Below the pieces are notes generated by a model, which was not told the DNA's origin, did not search any database, and saw only the letters and a list, made by a program, of their open reading frames with translations. This document shows, one piece after another, positions 1 through 8,232 of a DNA stretch of 46,833 bases. The stretch covers positions 1 to 46,833 of the forward strand of contig JAHFUO010000014.1 of the NCBI GenBank assembly GCA_023265015.1. The letters run 5' to 3'. The translations under genes and the position numbers were made by a program. The stretch comes from Acidobacteriota bacterium. GTDB lineage: Bacteria; Acidobacteriota; Vicinamibacteria; Vicinamibacterales; UBA2999. How positions within the stretch are numbered: position 1 is the first letter of the stretch; every line of letters starts with the position of its first letter.

Positions 1-18
1 CGCCTTGGGCGGGGCCCC

Positions 19-759
19 TCACTTCGGCTTCGGAGGGTCGTAGCCCTTGTTGCTCATGGTCTCCGGATGCGGATTGCCGCGGTGACACGTGTAGCAGGTC
101 ACCACCTGCGTGCCATTCGGGAATACGCCCGTACCTGGAAAGTTCGCGTTGATTTGCCGCACGAGCAGGATCATGTTTCGCGCGATGTCCTTCCGTGGGT
201 TCGCTTCGGCTTCGAACGGTCTCCCGGCACCGTGGCAGAATGAGCAGTCGACGTTGAGCGAGTCGCGGAACTCGTGCATCACGCCGCCGCCGTGCACCTG
301 CGTGTCCGGAGGCAGCACCTTCAGATTCACTCCTGGCGTGACACGGGGAGGCGGGGCGCCCAACGCTTCGGCACGGTTGTAGAACTCCTGCGGCGGCTTC
401 GTCTCGGGCTTGACGCTGCCGCGATGGCACGTCGTGCAGTCGACCTCGTGGTAACCCGCCGGGAACAGACCGGTGCTGCTCGGAAAGCTCCCGTCAATCT
501 GCCGCACGATGCCGATCATCTTGCGGGCGATGTCCTTCTTGAGATTGGCGTCGCTCGCAAAGTCGCCTTCCACGTGACAGTAGATGCACTGCACGCCGAG
601 CGCCTGCCCGAACATCTGCATGGCGAACGGGATGTCCGCATCTGCCGCAAGAACTTTCAAGTTCTTGGGCGGGGCCGCCGGCGCGCCGCCGGCGCGTCCT
701 GCCTGCTGCTGCGCCACGACTGAGACCGAGAGCACGAGCACGAGAATCACGAGTCGCAT
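19..759 (-). CDS. Exported tetrahaem c-type cytochrome, reaction-centre-cytochrome-like, internally duplicated
   Basis: 246 aa with a signal peptide (cleavage near VVAQQQ) and four CXXCH haem sites: CIYCH, CTTCH, CSFCH and CYTCH. The protein is two tandem copies of one unit: each half reads NLKVL, CXXCH, a helix KDIAR-K/N-MI with VRQI, then an FP-G-FP-G stretch and a CxTCHRG-xxPE end. The methionine in KDIARxM precedes a haem site, as the axial Met does in photosynthetic reaction-centre cytochrome subunits, which this family resembles. Non-photosynthetic acidobacteria often carry such proteins, so a periplasmic electron-transfer role is inferred, with unknown partner. It is divergent from the ModA-like gene. 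Confidence 0.85.
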   Translation of the reverse strand: MRLVILVLVLSVSVVAQQQAGRAGGAPAAPPKNLKVLAADADIPFAMQMFGQALGVQCIYCHVEGDFASDANLKKDIARKMIGIVRQIDGSFPSSTGLFPAGYHEVDCTTCHRGSVKPETKPPQEFYNRAEALGAPPPRVTPGVNLKVLPPDTQVHGGGVMHEFRDSLNVDCSFCHGAGRPFEAEANPRKDIARNMILLVRQINANFPGTGVFPNGTQVVTCYTCHRGNPHPETMSNKGYDPPKPK

Positions 760-1139
760 CGGGATAGCCCTCTCTGGTCGATGCCGATGTCTTGCGGGTC
801 GCCCGCGCAGGGGTCAGAGCGACCCGGCAATAGCTGCGCGAGAACGGCGGTGATTGTATCCCGATACGGTCGTCCGGACATCGGGTGTGGAGGAAACTGC
901 CGCGTGACGGATGTCGCATCGAGTTGGCAAACAGTCGACGTGGGACTTTGGCCTTTCGCAAAATCTGCCGTTGCTCGTGGGCCAAGAATACAGGCCGGCA
1001 GATCCCGATCCTGCGTCTTTTCCCACGTTCCAGTCCCTCACTATGGGCTGGCCCACGGCGGCGAGGCGGCATAGACTTTCGCGGTCAGGCAGCAGGACCG
1101 TCAATCCGGCTGCCGACAGAAACGCAGCGGGAGGAAGCC
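760..1139. other. Divergent intergenic region, no gene seen
   Basis: 380 bp separate the cytochrome gene (-) from the ModA-like gene (+). The open frames crossing it lack family features and a plausible ribosome site, so they are read as chance frames in GC-rich DNA. It must hold promoters for both neighbours, but no convincing -35/-10 pair was found. The only clear signal is GGGAGGAAG just before the start at 1140. Confidence 0.5.
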
Positions 1140-1901
1140 ATGGGAGTGCGCGCGAAATTCGCCGCAACATGCATTGTTGGAGCCTTGGGATTGATGCCGC
1201 AAGGAGCGGCCACCGCGGCCGACCTCATCATCCTGACCAACCAGGGCGCGACGCCGGGGGTGAGAGAACTTGCCGCCGCGTTCGCGCGTGCGAGCGGGCA
1301 CACGGTGACCGTCATCCAGGAAGAGGGCGCCGCGCTGGAGCGGAGAATCAACAACGGCCCGGCAGACCTCGTGACTGGAAATCCGCCCACAATTGAGGAA
1401 CTCGTCAAGAAAGGCAACGTGGTGGCCAGCACGGTTACGCCGTTCGTGCTCGCCGGTCTCGGCCTTTCGGTGCGGGCTGGCGCGCCGAAGCCCGACATCA
1501 GCACTGTGGAAGCCTACAAGGCGGCTTTGCTCGCGGCGAAGTCGATCGGCTATTCGCGCGGCTGCAGCGGCACGAATATCGGGGAGGGGATTGCGCAGCT
1601 CGGGCTCACCGAACAGTTGACGGCCAGGACGATTTTCACCAGCGGCGGTCCCGTCACCGACTTTCTGGCGCGCGGCGACTTCGAGATCGGCATTCAGCAG
1701 ACCAACATCATGGTCGGCGTGCCCGGAACTGATTATGTCGGGCCGCTGCCTGGCTTCCTGAACAAGCCCTGCGCATCGAGTGTGGCTGTGTTGACGGGCT
1801 CGAAGGAGCAGGACGCCGCGCGCGCGATGATCGCGTTCATGATTTCGCCGGGGGCCGCACCGCTGCTCCGCAAGACCTACGTGGAACCGGCCACACCTTG
1901 A
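1140..1901 (+). CDS. ModA-like periplasmic substrate-binding protein (orphan)
   Basis: 253 aa. The start is ATG 1140, preceded by GGGAGGAAG and followed by a signal peptide ending at ATAADL; the longer upstream frame adds no recognisable sequence. The mature protein fits the type-2 periplasmic-binding fold of tungstate/molybdate-type ABC proteins: an ILTNQGATPGVRELA first strand, an ADLVTGNPP segment, a hinge strand SIGYSRGCSGTNIGEGI and a C-terminal AARAMIAFM helix. No permease or ATPase gene is adjacent, so it may serve a distant transporter or act as a sensor or scavenger. The ligand cannot be told from sequence. Two exported cupin proteins follow closely. Confidence 0.75.
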   Translation: MGVRAKFAATCIVGALGLMPQGAATAADLIILTNQGATPGVRELAAAFARASGHTVTVIQEEGAALERRINNGPADLVTGNPPTIEELVKKGNVVASTVTPFVLAGLGLSVRAGAPKPDISTVEAYKAALLAAKSIGYSRGCSGTNIGEGIAQLGLTEQLTARTIFTSGGPVTDFLARGDFEIGIQQTNIMVGVPGTDYVGPLPGFLNKPCASSVAVLTGSKEQDAARAMIAFMISPGAAPLLRKTYVEPATP

Positions 1902-1941
1902 GACCGGCCAGTCCCTCACATTTTCGGACAGGAGAGAAACC

Positions 1942-2556
1942 ATGCAAACCACGATCTGGAGACACTGCGCGGTAGGAATGTTCGTGATGGGCGTTGCGGC
2001 GCCCCTCGCTGCACAGCAGCCCCCCAACGATCCGTCCCCCGTGGTGCTGCCCGCTCATCATTACGATCTGCCGGCGACCCTCATTACGGCGGCCCAGATC
2101 GAGGCGCACAAGAAAAAGATGATTGCCGCCAAGGATGACGATGTTCCGATGAACATGGTCAAGGCTGGTGGTGGCGGCGACAAGCACCAGGCTGGCGTCA
2201 GCGTGGTGAATCGCAACAAGGGACAGAAGAACCCGAACTACGCCGTTCACGACGACGTGGCGGAGGTGTATTACGTGCTCGAAGGCAAGGGGCACATGAA
2301 GCTTGGCGGCAAGATCTCGGATTGGAAGCGCCGCCCCGTGAGTGCGGGCAACGGCAGGGGCAGCGCCGGTACAACGGCGGTCGGTGCCAGGGACGTCACG
2401 ATTGCGAAGGGCGATGTCCTCATCATCCCGGCCGGGACGCCCCACAAGTGGGAAGATGCCGAGGAGTTCACGAGCTATGTCGTCGTCCGCATCGATCCGG
2501 ATGGCGTCGCTCCGTTGATGGAGCTCGGGACCGCGAAGTTCACCGACCCGAACTAG
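1942..2556 (+). CDS. Exported cupin-domain protein 1
   Basis: 204 aa with a signal peptide (to about AAPLAAQQ). It has a single cupin barrel in the C-terminal two thirds: motif 1 NYAVHDDVAEVYYVLEGKG and motif 2 GDVLIIPAGTPHKWED. A possible metal-binding set is the motif-1 His and Glu plus the motif-2 His; the usual HxH is reduced to one His. The gene starts 40 bp after the ModA-like gene with GGAGAGAAACC before its ATG, so co-transcription is likely. Exported cupins of this kind are often annotated only as cupin; no substrate can be assigned. It is a paralogue of the next gene. Confidence 0.8.
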   Translation: MQTTIWRHCAVGMFVMGVAAPLAAQQPPNDPSPVVLPAHHYDLPATLITAAQIEAHKKKMIAAKDDDVPMNMVKAGGGGDKHQAGVSVVNRNKGQKNPNYAVHDDVAEVYYVLEGKGHMKLGGKISDWKRRPVSAGNGRGSAGTTAVGARDVTIAKGDVLIIPAGTPHKWEDAEEFTSYVVVRIDPDGVAPLMELGTAKFTDPN

Positions 2557-2619
2557 CACGGACGGCCGCCGGTCGCGGCGTAGCTGGCCGGACGGACGCG
2601 ATCTGTTCCGAGGAGACAC

Positions 2620-3129
2620 ATGATGACCAAGAGGCTGATACTCGGTGCACTGCTGGTAATGACGGCGGCACTCTCGCTGCACAATCTGGTGGGCATGGCC
2701 CAGGGCGTCGTGACGCCGCCCGGCACGTTCATCCCGTCGGCCCAGTGGAAGAAGATGCTTGACGATGACAAGCCGGCGCTGGGAATTGTGGCGGGGCAGG
2801 CCGTCCGAATCGTGGAGCCTTTCGTCATTCGGCGCCGGCTGGACGGTCCCAACAACGCGAGCGTCCATACGAAGGAAGGCGATGGTCAGGACGTGACCGA
2901 GGTGTACTACATCCTCGAAGGCACTGGCTCGTACACGACGGGTGGATCCATCCCCGACCCGAAGAACCGGACCGCAGGGATCAAGGGAGGCGTGACCAGC
3001 GACATCAAGCCTGGAGACGTGATCGTCATCCCGCCGGGGACCGCTCACTGGTTCAGCAAGATCAACGGACACGTCACGTATCTCGAGGCCCGGTTCCCGG
3101 GTAACGTATTGGCACCACCCGCCAAGTGA
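2620..3129 (+). CDS. Exported cupin-domain protein 2
   Basis: 169 aa with an N-terminal hydrophobic signal (ILGALLVMTAALSLHNLVGMAQG). The cupin core shows SVHTKEGDGQDVTEVYYILEG as motif 1 and PGDVIVIPPGTAHWFSKI as motif 2, so the metal-ligand His/Glu and the late His are kept. It lies 63 bp downstream of the first cupin, with GAGGAGAC before the start. The two share the TEVYY/AEVYY-L-EG signature, so they probably arose by duplication. The function is unknown; a role in periplasmic modification of a small molecule is only a guess. Confidence 0.8.
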   Translation: MMTKRLILGALLVMTAALSLHNLVGMAQGVVTPPGTFIPSAQWKKMLDDDKPALGIVAGQAVRIVEPFVIRRRLDGPNNASVHTKEGDGQDVTEVYYILEGTGSYTTGGSIPDPKNRTAGIKGGVTSDIKPGDVIVIPPGTAHWFSKINGHVTYLEARFPGNVLAPPAK

Positions 3130-3162
3130 CGACACCATGGCCGACGCGGCCGATTGCGGGTC

Positions 3163-3189
3163 TTGATTCTTTTGCGCACGCTGTAAACT
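3163..3189 (+). promoter_or_regulatory. Possible promoter of the carbonic anhydrase gene
   Basis: TTGATT at 3163-3168 and TAAACT at 3184-3189 are separated by 15 bp, shorter than the usual 17. The pair ends 16 bp before the ATG at 3206, so any leader would be very short. This is a weak match. Confidence 0.25.
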
Positions 3190-3205
3190 GGGCGACGATC
3201 GGTCG

Positions 3206-3847
3206 ATGCCGCTGAGCCGCCTATTAGAAAACAACGCCGCATGGGCGGAGAGCGCCGTCCAACGCGATCCGGACTTCTTCACCCGCCTGCAACAGCAGCA
3301 AGCGCCTGAGTATCTTTGGATCGGCTGCTCGGACAGCCGCGTTCCCGCCAACGAGATCGTCGGCCTTGCGCCGGGTGAGCTCTTCGTCCATCGGAACGTC
3401 GCGAATATCGTCGTGGATACGGATCTCAATTGCCTGTCGGTCCTGCAATATGCGATCGACGTGCTCGGAGTGAAACACGTGATGGTCACCGGTCACTACG
3501 GGTGCGGCGGCGTGCGCGCGGTCTTTGACGGTGAGCGACTCGGGCTCATCGACAAGTGGCTGAGACACGTCGAAGACGTGAAGCGGCGGCACCAGACGGA
3601 GCTTGCGCTGCTATCGACCGATCAAGCGATTGACCGACTTTGCGAGTTGAACGTGATCGAACAGGCGCGGCACGTGTGTGAAACCACGATTGTCCAGGAC
3701 GCCTGGAGGCGCGGCAGTCGCGTTGCCGTCCACGGCTGGATCTATGGTCTGCGTGACGGGTTGCTCCGACCGCTGGGATTCTCGGCAGCGCACACAGATG
3801 ACATTGACGCGGCCTATCGCACTGCGCTCGTCTCCCCGACCGTCTGA
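3206..3847 (+). CDS. can: Beta-class carbonic anhydrase
   Basis: 213 aa, the normal length for a bacterial beta-carbonic anhydrase, which interconverts CO2 and bicarbonate in the cytoplasm. The zinc site is complete: Cys41 and Asp43 in CSDSR, His97 and Cys100 in GHYGCGG. Arg45 pairs with Asp43 as in active enzymes. The VHRNVANIV segment and the VHGWIYGLRDGLL end are also typical. It has no signal peptide. It follows the cupin pair by 76 bp on the same strand but is probably an independent unit. Catalytic assignment is firm; bicarbonate supply is the expected role. Confidence 0.95.
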   Translation: MPLSRLLENNAAWAESAVQRDPDFFTRLQQQQAPEYLWIGCSDSRVPANEIVGLAPGELFVHRNVANIVVDTDLNCLSVLQYAIDVLGVKHVMVTGHYGCGGVRAVFDGERLGLIDKWLRHVEDVKRRHQTELALLSTDQAIDRLCELNVIEQARHVCETTIVQDAWRRGSRVAVHGWIYGLRDGLLRPLGFSAAHTDDIDAAYRTALVSPTV

Positions 3848-3993
3848 ATTAGTCACCCGGACGTTCGCGCAGCTCGAAGGGAAACGTACCAAAAGCGCCC
3901 TCCGCAACCAGTGCTAAACCGCTCCGGGTGAGCTGCACAGCGGTCGCCCTCAGGGCTCGGCTGAGCAATGGGACATTAAGGGGATATGTATGA

Positions 3994-6324
3994 CTAGAAG
4001 CGAAGCAGTCGCGTCAGCTTGATCGCAACCGAGCGGTTGACGAGTCCCCGCACCATGGCTTCCGAGGTGTTCCGACCGTCGCTGTACACGATGAAAAGCT
4101 CGCTGCCAGGAACGTACTCCCACCGCAAGCGCACGCTGGAGCTCACCGTACGATCGCTCGCGTTGTACTGCATCAGGCTGCTGATGAGCATCCGCGGTGA
4201 GGGCGTGAAAATCCCCCGGGCGGTCATCAGCCGATTCGTGAGGCTTCCCTGCGGCAGATCGACCCAATTCATCGTCAGGCCTGGTTCGATGCTGACACGT
4301 GCGGAAAGCGCGACCCGGCCGCTGGTGAAGTTTGCTTCCTTCTTGTTCCCGTCGTAAAACGTGCCGGTTGCCACCTGCAGCCGGCCGGAGACGCGGCGCT
4401 GCTGGCCGAGCTCGTAGGTCATTCGGACGGTGTCGTAGTCGTAGCCGCCGAGCGGCACCGTGACTGCCGGAGCGATCTGGAAATTACGCGGCAGATATTC
4501 GAAGTCGTGCGTGTAATCCAGCGTCCACTGGTCGCTGTTGTCGAAGTCAATCTGAAATGCGCCGGACAACTGGCGGTTTTCGACCCGTGTCCATCGGCTG
4601 TCGGTGATGTAGTCGTACGCGGCTTCCCAATTCAGTCTGCGAATCAGACGGTTGGACTTCGGCCGGGGGCTGAACCGCGCGCCAAAGCTGCTGCGGCGGA
4701 AATCGCTCCGGCGCAGAAAACCGATTTCAGGGCTGAACTTGTCGCCGACCAGCAGGTGTTCGACTTGCAGTCCGTACTTGTCACCAGCGTAATCGAACCG
4801 CCCGCGATAACTGGATTGGTCCCCCCTGGCGCCCGGCGTCTCCGTGCGGGAGTAGTAGCCGTTGATCGTAAGACTCCTGAAGAACGCCAGGTTCGCATCC
4901 GCGCCAAAGGCGGCGTTCGAAGCCGTCTGACTTGCAGCCGGCGTCCGGCGTGTGGCCAGGAACCCGATATTGCTGCGCCGCAGGATGTCTCGCTTCAATC
5001 GAAGCACCGTGAAGTTGGTCGCGACCGCACCCGCCGAGAGTTTGTCGTCCGTCTGGATGTCGAGCGCCCCGACTCCGAACTTGCCAACCGTGCCGGTGAG
5101 CCGGCCTCCGGCGACGACGGGTACGGATTGCCCCTGACTCAAACCGATCCGCCGGCTGAAAAACAGGATTGGGACGTCGTTGCCGCTGCCACCGCCACCG
5201 CGCGTGCCCCCGAAGTTGAAGATTCCCTGCCCTTCAAGAAAAAAGTCCCGCTTTTCAGGAAACTGCAGGCTGAATCGCGTGAGGTTGACCTGCTGCAGGT
5301 CTTCCTCGACCTGCGCAAAGTCGGTGTTGACCGTGGCATCGGCGATGAGGCCGCGGGTCAACCCGTACTTGAAATCGAAGCCGACGTTCGGCGAGAAGCG
5401 GTTGGAAAAAGGTGCGGCGGCGGCGTGGTCCGTCGTCAAGGCGGAAACCAGGTACGGTTTCAGCTCCAAGTTCATCGATTGCGCAGGCGTTTCCAAGCCA
5501 ACGAGCGTACCTGCCGATGACACTCTGAAGATACCGTTGTGGCCGTACGCCCGGGGCACTCGTGTGAGGAACGAGGTCTCATTCTTCCATTTGACCATTC
5601 GTCGAAAGTTGATCCCCCACACCTGAGGCCCGGATCCTCGATAGCGCAGCGACTTGAAGGGAATGGCCATTTCGACCGTCCAGCCTCCTTCGAACCGCCC
5701 GCTTTTCACCTGCCAGATCGTGTTCCAATTGGAATTGATGTTGACTTCGTCCGTGAACGCCTGCTCGCGCAGCGCGCCGAGCGGGTTGGTCTGAAACATG
5801 AAGCCGTTGCGACGGTCATGGAACGTGTCAAGTGAGACCGATAGGTTCTCGTTCTCAATGATGTTGCCGTTGTCATGGCGCAGCTCGGTCACAACCCATC
5901 GCTCCGGATGATCGTCCCAACACCGCGCCGCAATGTAGAGGTTCTCGCTGTCGAAGAACACCCACGTGTCGGTCTGCTCTGTGGCCTGCTCGCCTTCGCG
6001 CGGCTCCTGCATGATGAAATCGCCGGCGCCAGGCACGCTGCGGTAGACCTCTTCGTCCAGGCGCCCATCGATCTTCAACGGCTCGTCAATTCGCACGGCC
6101 CGCATCGTGGCGCCCCCTTTGTCATCGCGCGTGATGACCGCGGGCGCCACGGGCGGCGGCGGACCATCGACGACCGCGGCGCTCCCTGGGACGGGCGTGG
6201 AACTGGCAGGTGAGGTGGCGGGCTGCCGCCCTGGTGTTTGAGGGTCGCCAGCCACGGCCCGCGCCGCCGACAACGGCGTGAGGCAAAGGAGTGCGAGGGG
6301 GATGACGGCTCGGCGAACACTCAT
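3994..6324 (-). CDS. Exported CBM9-like / DUF5916 outer-membrane barrel protein 1
   Basis: 776 aa with a signal peptide (LALLCLTPLSAARAVAG). About residues 70-270 form a carbohydrate-family-9-like domain (RIDEPLKIDGRLDEEVYRSVPG, FFDSENLYIAARCWDD, WTVEMAIPFKSLRY, VWGINFRR). The rest is the DUF5916 region, rich in alternating beta strands (ADATVNTDFAQVEEDLQQVNLTRFSLQFPEKRDFFLEGQGIFNFGG), ending at LTRLLRF with a C-terminal aromatic as in outer-membrane barrels. Families like this are frequent in acidobacteria and bacteroidetes and have no firm function. A second member lies at 25065-27155. The low-complexity Pro/Ala linker at residues 30-60 is probably disordered. Confidence 0.85.
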   Translation of the reverse strand: MSVRRAVIPLALLCLTPLSAARAVAGDPQTPGRQPATSPASSTPVPGSAAVVDGPPPPVAPAVITRDDKGGATMRAVRIDEPLKIDGRLDEEVYRSVPGAGDFIMQEPREGEQATEQTDTWVFFDSENLYIAARCWDDHPERWVVTELRHDNGNIIENENLSVSLDTFHDRRNGFMFQTNPLGALREQAFTDEVNINSNWNTIWQVKSGRFEGGWTVEMAIPFKSLRYRGSGPQVWGINFRRMVKWKNETSFLTRVPRAYGHNGIFRVSSAGTLVGLETPAQSMNLELKPYLVSALTTDHAAAAPFSNRFSPNVGFDFKYGLTRGLIADATVNTDFAQVEEDLQQVNLTRFSLQFPEKRDFFLEGQGIFNFGGTRGGGGSGNDVPILFFSRRIGLSQGQSVPVVAGGRLTGTVGKFGVGALDIQTDDKLSAGAVATNFTVLRLKRDILRRSNIGFLATRRTPAASQTASNAAFGADANLAFFRSLTINGYYSRTETPGARGDQSSYRGRFDYAGDKYGLQVEHLLVGDKFSPEIGFLRRSDFRRSSFGARFSPRPKSNRLIRRLNWEAAYDYITDSRWTRVENRQLSGAFQIDFDNSDQWTLDYTHDFEYLPRNFQIAPAVTVPLGGYDYDTVRMTYELGQQRRVSGRLQVATGTFYDGNKKEANFTSGRVALSARVSIEPGLTMNWVDLPQGSLTNRLMTARGIFTPSPRMLISSLMQYNASDRTVSSSVRLRWEYVPGSELFIVYSDGRNTSEAMVRGLVNRSVAIKLTRLLRF

Positions 6325-6443
6325 GCTGTATGAGGGAAACGCGCGATCAAGAGGGTAGATTCCATGTTGAGAAGGGGTCAGCCTTCATTTGGCCAGCGAT
6401 GCCCGCGCGGTTCGGACGCGCGTCGCCGGCCCATCGCCGCCCG

Positions 6444-6807
6444 CCCCGCCCAGGCGAACAACAGTTCTCCGCCAACTTGCGCGAGCCGTGGATAGTGATT
6501 CCCGTTCAAGTCCGCCACCGTGATCGCCAGTGAGCGCGTTCCGTTCTGCTCGATGCGCCGTACTTTGAACTGCGCGTGATGGCTCGACAACTCCACCCAG
6601 GTGCCGCTCCGAACCGTCTGCCAACAGTTCGATGTCAACCTGGCCTGGCGAGGACAGGTCATCGACCCGAATAGGCTGAGCGAATGTGCGGCCCCCATCG
6701 CGCGAAAAGGCGGCACACGCCTGCCCCTCACTGCTGGCCGCCGTGAAGACGATAGCAGCTATCAGGGCCCTTTCACGAGTGAGTTTCACGGAAGACCGAT
6801 TATGCGA
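6444..6807 (-). pseudogene. Remnant of a BNR/sialidase-like repeat protein, frameshifted
   Basis: Two frames together read like one BNR-repeat (exo-alpha-sialidase-like) segment. The first, about 6807-6610, gives IAAIVFTAASSEGQACAAF then SRDGGRTFAQPIRVDD and VDIELLADGS; SxDGGRTF is the Asp-box-type signature. The continuation, about 6602-6444, lies one base out of frame: TWVELSSHHAQFKVRRIEQNG, then YPRLAQVGGELLFAWAG. Both ends are missing and no ribosome site precedes it. Loss of function is inferred from the frameshift and truncation, and the family call rests on remembered motifs. Confidence 0.6.
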
Positions 6808-6979
6808 TTCACGTCCCTTGGGCGGGATCGCCGCCCGACGCACAGGCTGAGCCGCAAACCTGGTCATCCCGCCGAGTCTTGCATACGGCTCGCAGGCGAA
6901 TGGGCCGATTCCGGCGAACTCGACGCGCGTGTTCGACATCGTGCTCCTCGCTGGGAATTGAGGACGAGGTCGATCTATT

Positions 6980-7516
6980 TCAGATCGTCATCCCTGAGGG
7001 TTTCAGTGTGCCCTTTCGCAGCGCACGCGCCTTCATGATGTAGAAGATGACCGGTATGTTGATGAGCACGTGAATCGTCGACGTGATCATGCCGCCGATG
7101 ATCGGCGCGGCGATCGGCTTCATGACGTCGGAGCCGACGCCGGTGCTCCACAGGATCGGAATGAGGCTGGCCATGACGACGCTGACGGTCATCAGCTTCG
7201 GGCGGAGCCGGAGCACCGATCCGTCGATCGTGGCCTGCAGCACGTCGCGTTCGGTGAATTCGCCGCCGGCCGCGAGCCTCTTGTCCAACGCCTCGTGCAG
7301 ATAGACGACCATCACGACACCGGTCTGCACGGCCACGCCGTACAGCGCGATGTACCCGATCCACACGGCGACCGAGAAGTTGTATCCGAGCAGCCACTGC
7401 AGGACGACGCCACCGGTCATCGCGTAGACCAACGATAGCATCACAATCGTTGCCTCGGATACCGAGTGGAACGTGATGTACAGCAGGATGAAGATGATGA
7501 AAAAGACGATTGGCAC
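6980..7516 (-). pseudogene. C-terminal fragment of a CusA/CzcA-type RND pump
   Basis: 178 aa that match only the last part of a heavy-metal RND permease: a [18 protein letters not shown] helix, then LQWLLGYNFSVAVWIGYIAL, GVAVQTGVVMVVYLHEAL, DGSVLRLRPKLMTV and DVMKPIAAPIIGGMITSTI. A full pump has about 1040 residues, so over 80 percent is missing. Homology stops at about 7512; upstream codons do not continue the family. The encoded sequence resembles, but differs clearly from, the equivalent part of the pump at 12710-16078 (for example LGYNFSVAV against LGYTMTTAV), so it is not a copy of that gene. A GTG at 7516 could start translation, but a lone C-terminal half-membrane domain is unlikely to function. 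Confidence 0.85.
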
Positions 7517-7620
7517 CGCTGATCTCGGCGCCGCGCGTGCGAACCGTGCGCGGCTTCACGGATTTCGGCGTGTCGTTCGTCTACGTGATTTTCGAAGACG
7601 GCACCGACATCTACTGGGCG
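7516..7620 (+). pseudogene. N-terminal fragment of a CusA/CzcA-type RND pump, opposite strand
   Basis: This 35-codon stretch reads [17 protein letters not shown] and then [14 protein letters not shown]. It matches the first periplasmic segment of CusA-type pumps (KTVRGFSFFGLSFVY, FEDGTDLYWAR). It has no start and loses homology after YWA. It abuts the minus-strand C-terminal fragment with almost no gap, so two ends of one pump family now lie head to head. Confidence 0.7.
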
Positions 7621-7680
7621 TCGACGCTGCCGGACATACGCTGCCAGCCCTGGGGGTTGCCGCGCCGCTGAGGAAGTAGA

Positions 7681-7842
7681 CTCCTTATCATCCTGGGCGT
7701 CATGATGCCGGGCATCGACGGCTTTGATGTCTGCCGGCAACGGCGAAAGCTCGGGTCGAACATCCCGATTCTGATCTTGTCGGCGCGTGACATGGTCGCA
7801 GGTCGTGTGACGGGCCTGGACGACGGTGCCGACGCCATCGGC
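7681..7842 (+). pseudogene. Fragment of an OmpR-type response-regulator receiver domain
   Basis: About 54 codons read [20 protein letters not shown], then [15 protein letters not shown] and [10 protein letters not shown], which match the middle of a receiver domain as in metal-responsive CusR/CopR-type regulators. The phospho-acceptor Asp expected before VMMPG is Gly. The N-terminal acidic pair, the Lys loop and the DNA-binding domain are absent. Together with the pump fragments it looks like debris of one lost metal-efflux locus. Confidence 0.7.
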
Positions 7843-7856
7843 CCCGCAACACGAAC

Positions 7857-8192
7857 ATGGAGGAGCACGTGAATAAGAAACGGGTCGCTCTCGCGGCTGC
7901 CGTCCTGCTGATGGCTGGCACGCCCGCTGTCTGGGCGCATGACGGACACGTTCACAAGATCATGGGGACCGTCATGGCCCGCGATGCGAAGCACCTCGAA
8001 GTGAAGACGCCCAGCGGAGAAGTTCTTTCGATCGCGATTACTGACCAGACCTCGGTCATTCGAGCGAAGAAGAAGGTTCCGATCGGCGAGGTGCAGGCGG
8101 GCCGGCGAGTGGTTGTCGCGATTGGCAACGGGGAGGATCCGTTGATCGCGGGGGAAATTCAACTGGGTGAGGTCAAGGCAGCAACGAAGTAA
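7857..8192 (+). CDS. Small exported DUF5666-like / OB-type protein
   Basis: 111 aa from ATG 7857, or 107 from GTG 7869; GGAGGAG at 7859-7865 precedes the GTG but sits inside the longer frame, so the start is unsettled. A signal peptide ([18 protein letters not shown]) leads into a His-containing mature end AHDGHVHK. The remainder ([47 protein letters not shown]) resembles the small beta-rich domain of DUF5666-type periplasmic proteins. It sits between metal-efflux debris and a YcnI-like gene, so a periplasmic metal role is possible but unproven. Confidence 0.65.
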   Translation: MEEHVNKKRVALAAAVLLMAGTPAVWAHDGHVHKIMGTVMARDAKHLEVKTPSGEVLSIAITDQTSVIRAKKKVPIGEVQAGRRVVVAIGNGEDPLIAGEIQLGEVKAATK

Positions 8193-8232
8193 AAAGACAG
8201 CATCCGCGATCGGCGCGGAGAGGAGCAGCGAC

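Noticed and set aside
814-1170. 118-aa minus-strand frame in the first intergenic region
   Set aside because: No family features, overlaps the start of the ModA-like gene, no ribosome site.
1837-3489. 550-aa minus-strand open frame across the two cupin genes and carbonic anhydrase
   Set aside because: It lies opposite three well-supported genes, is rich in Arg/His/Pro and has no family motif; long antisense frames are common at this GC content.
3853-3931. TCACCCGGA and TCCGGGTGA inverted repeat after the carbonic anhydrase gene
   Set aside because: Arms are 61 bp apart with no T-run, too weak to call a terminator.
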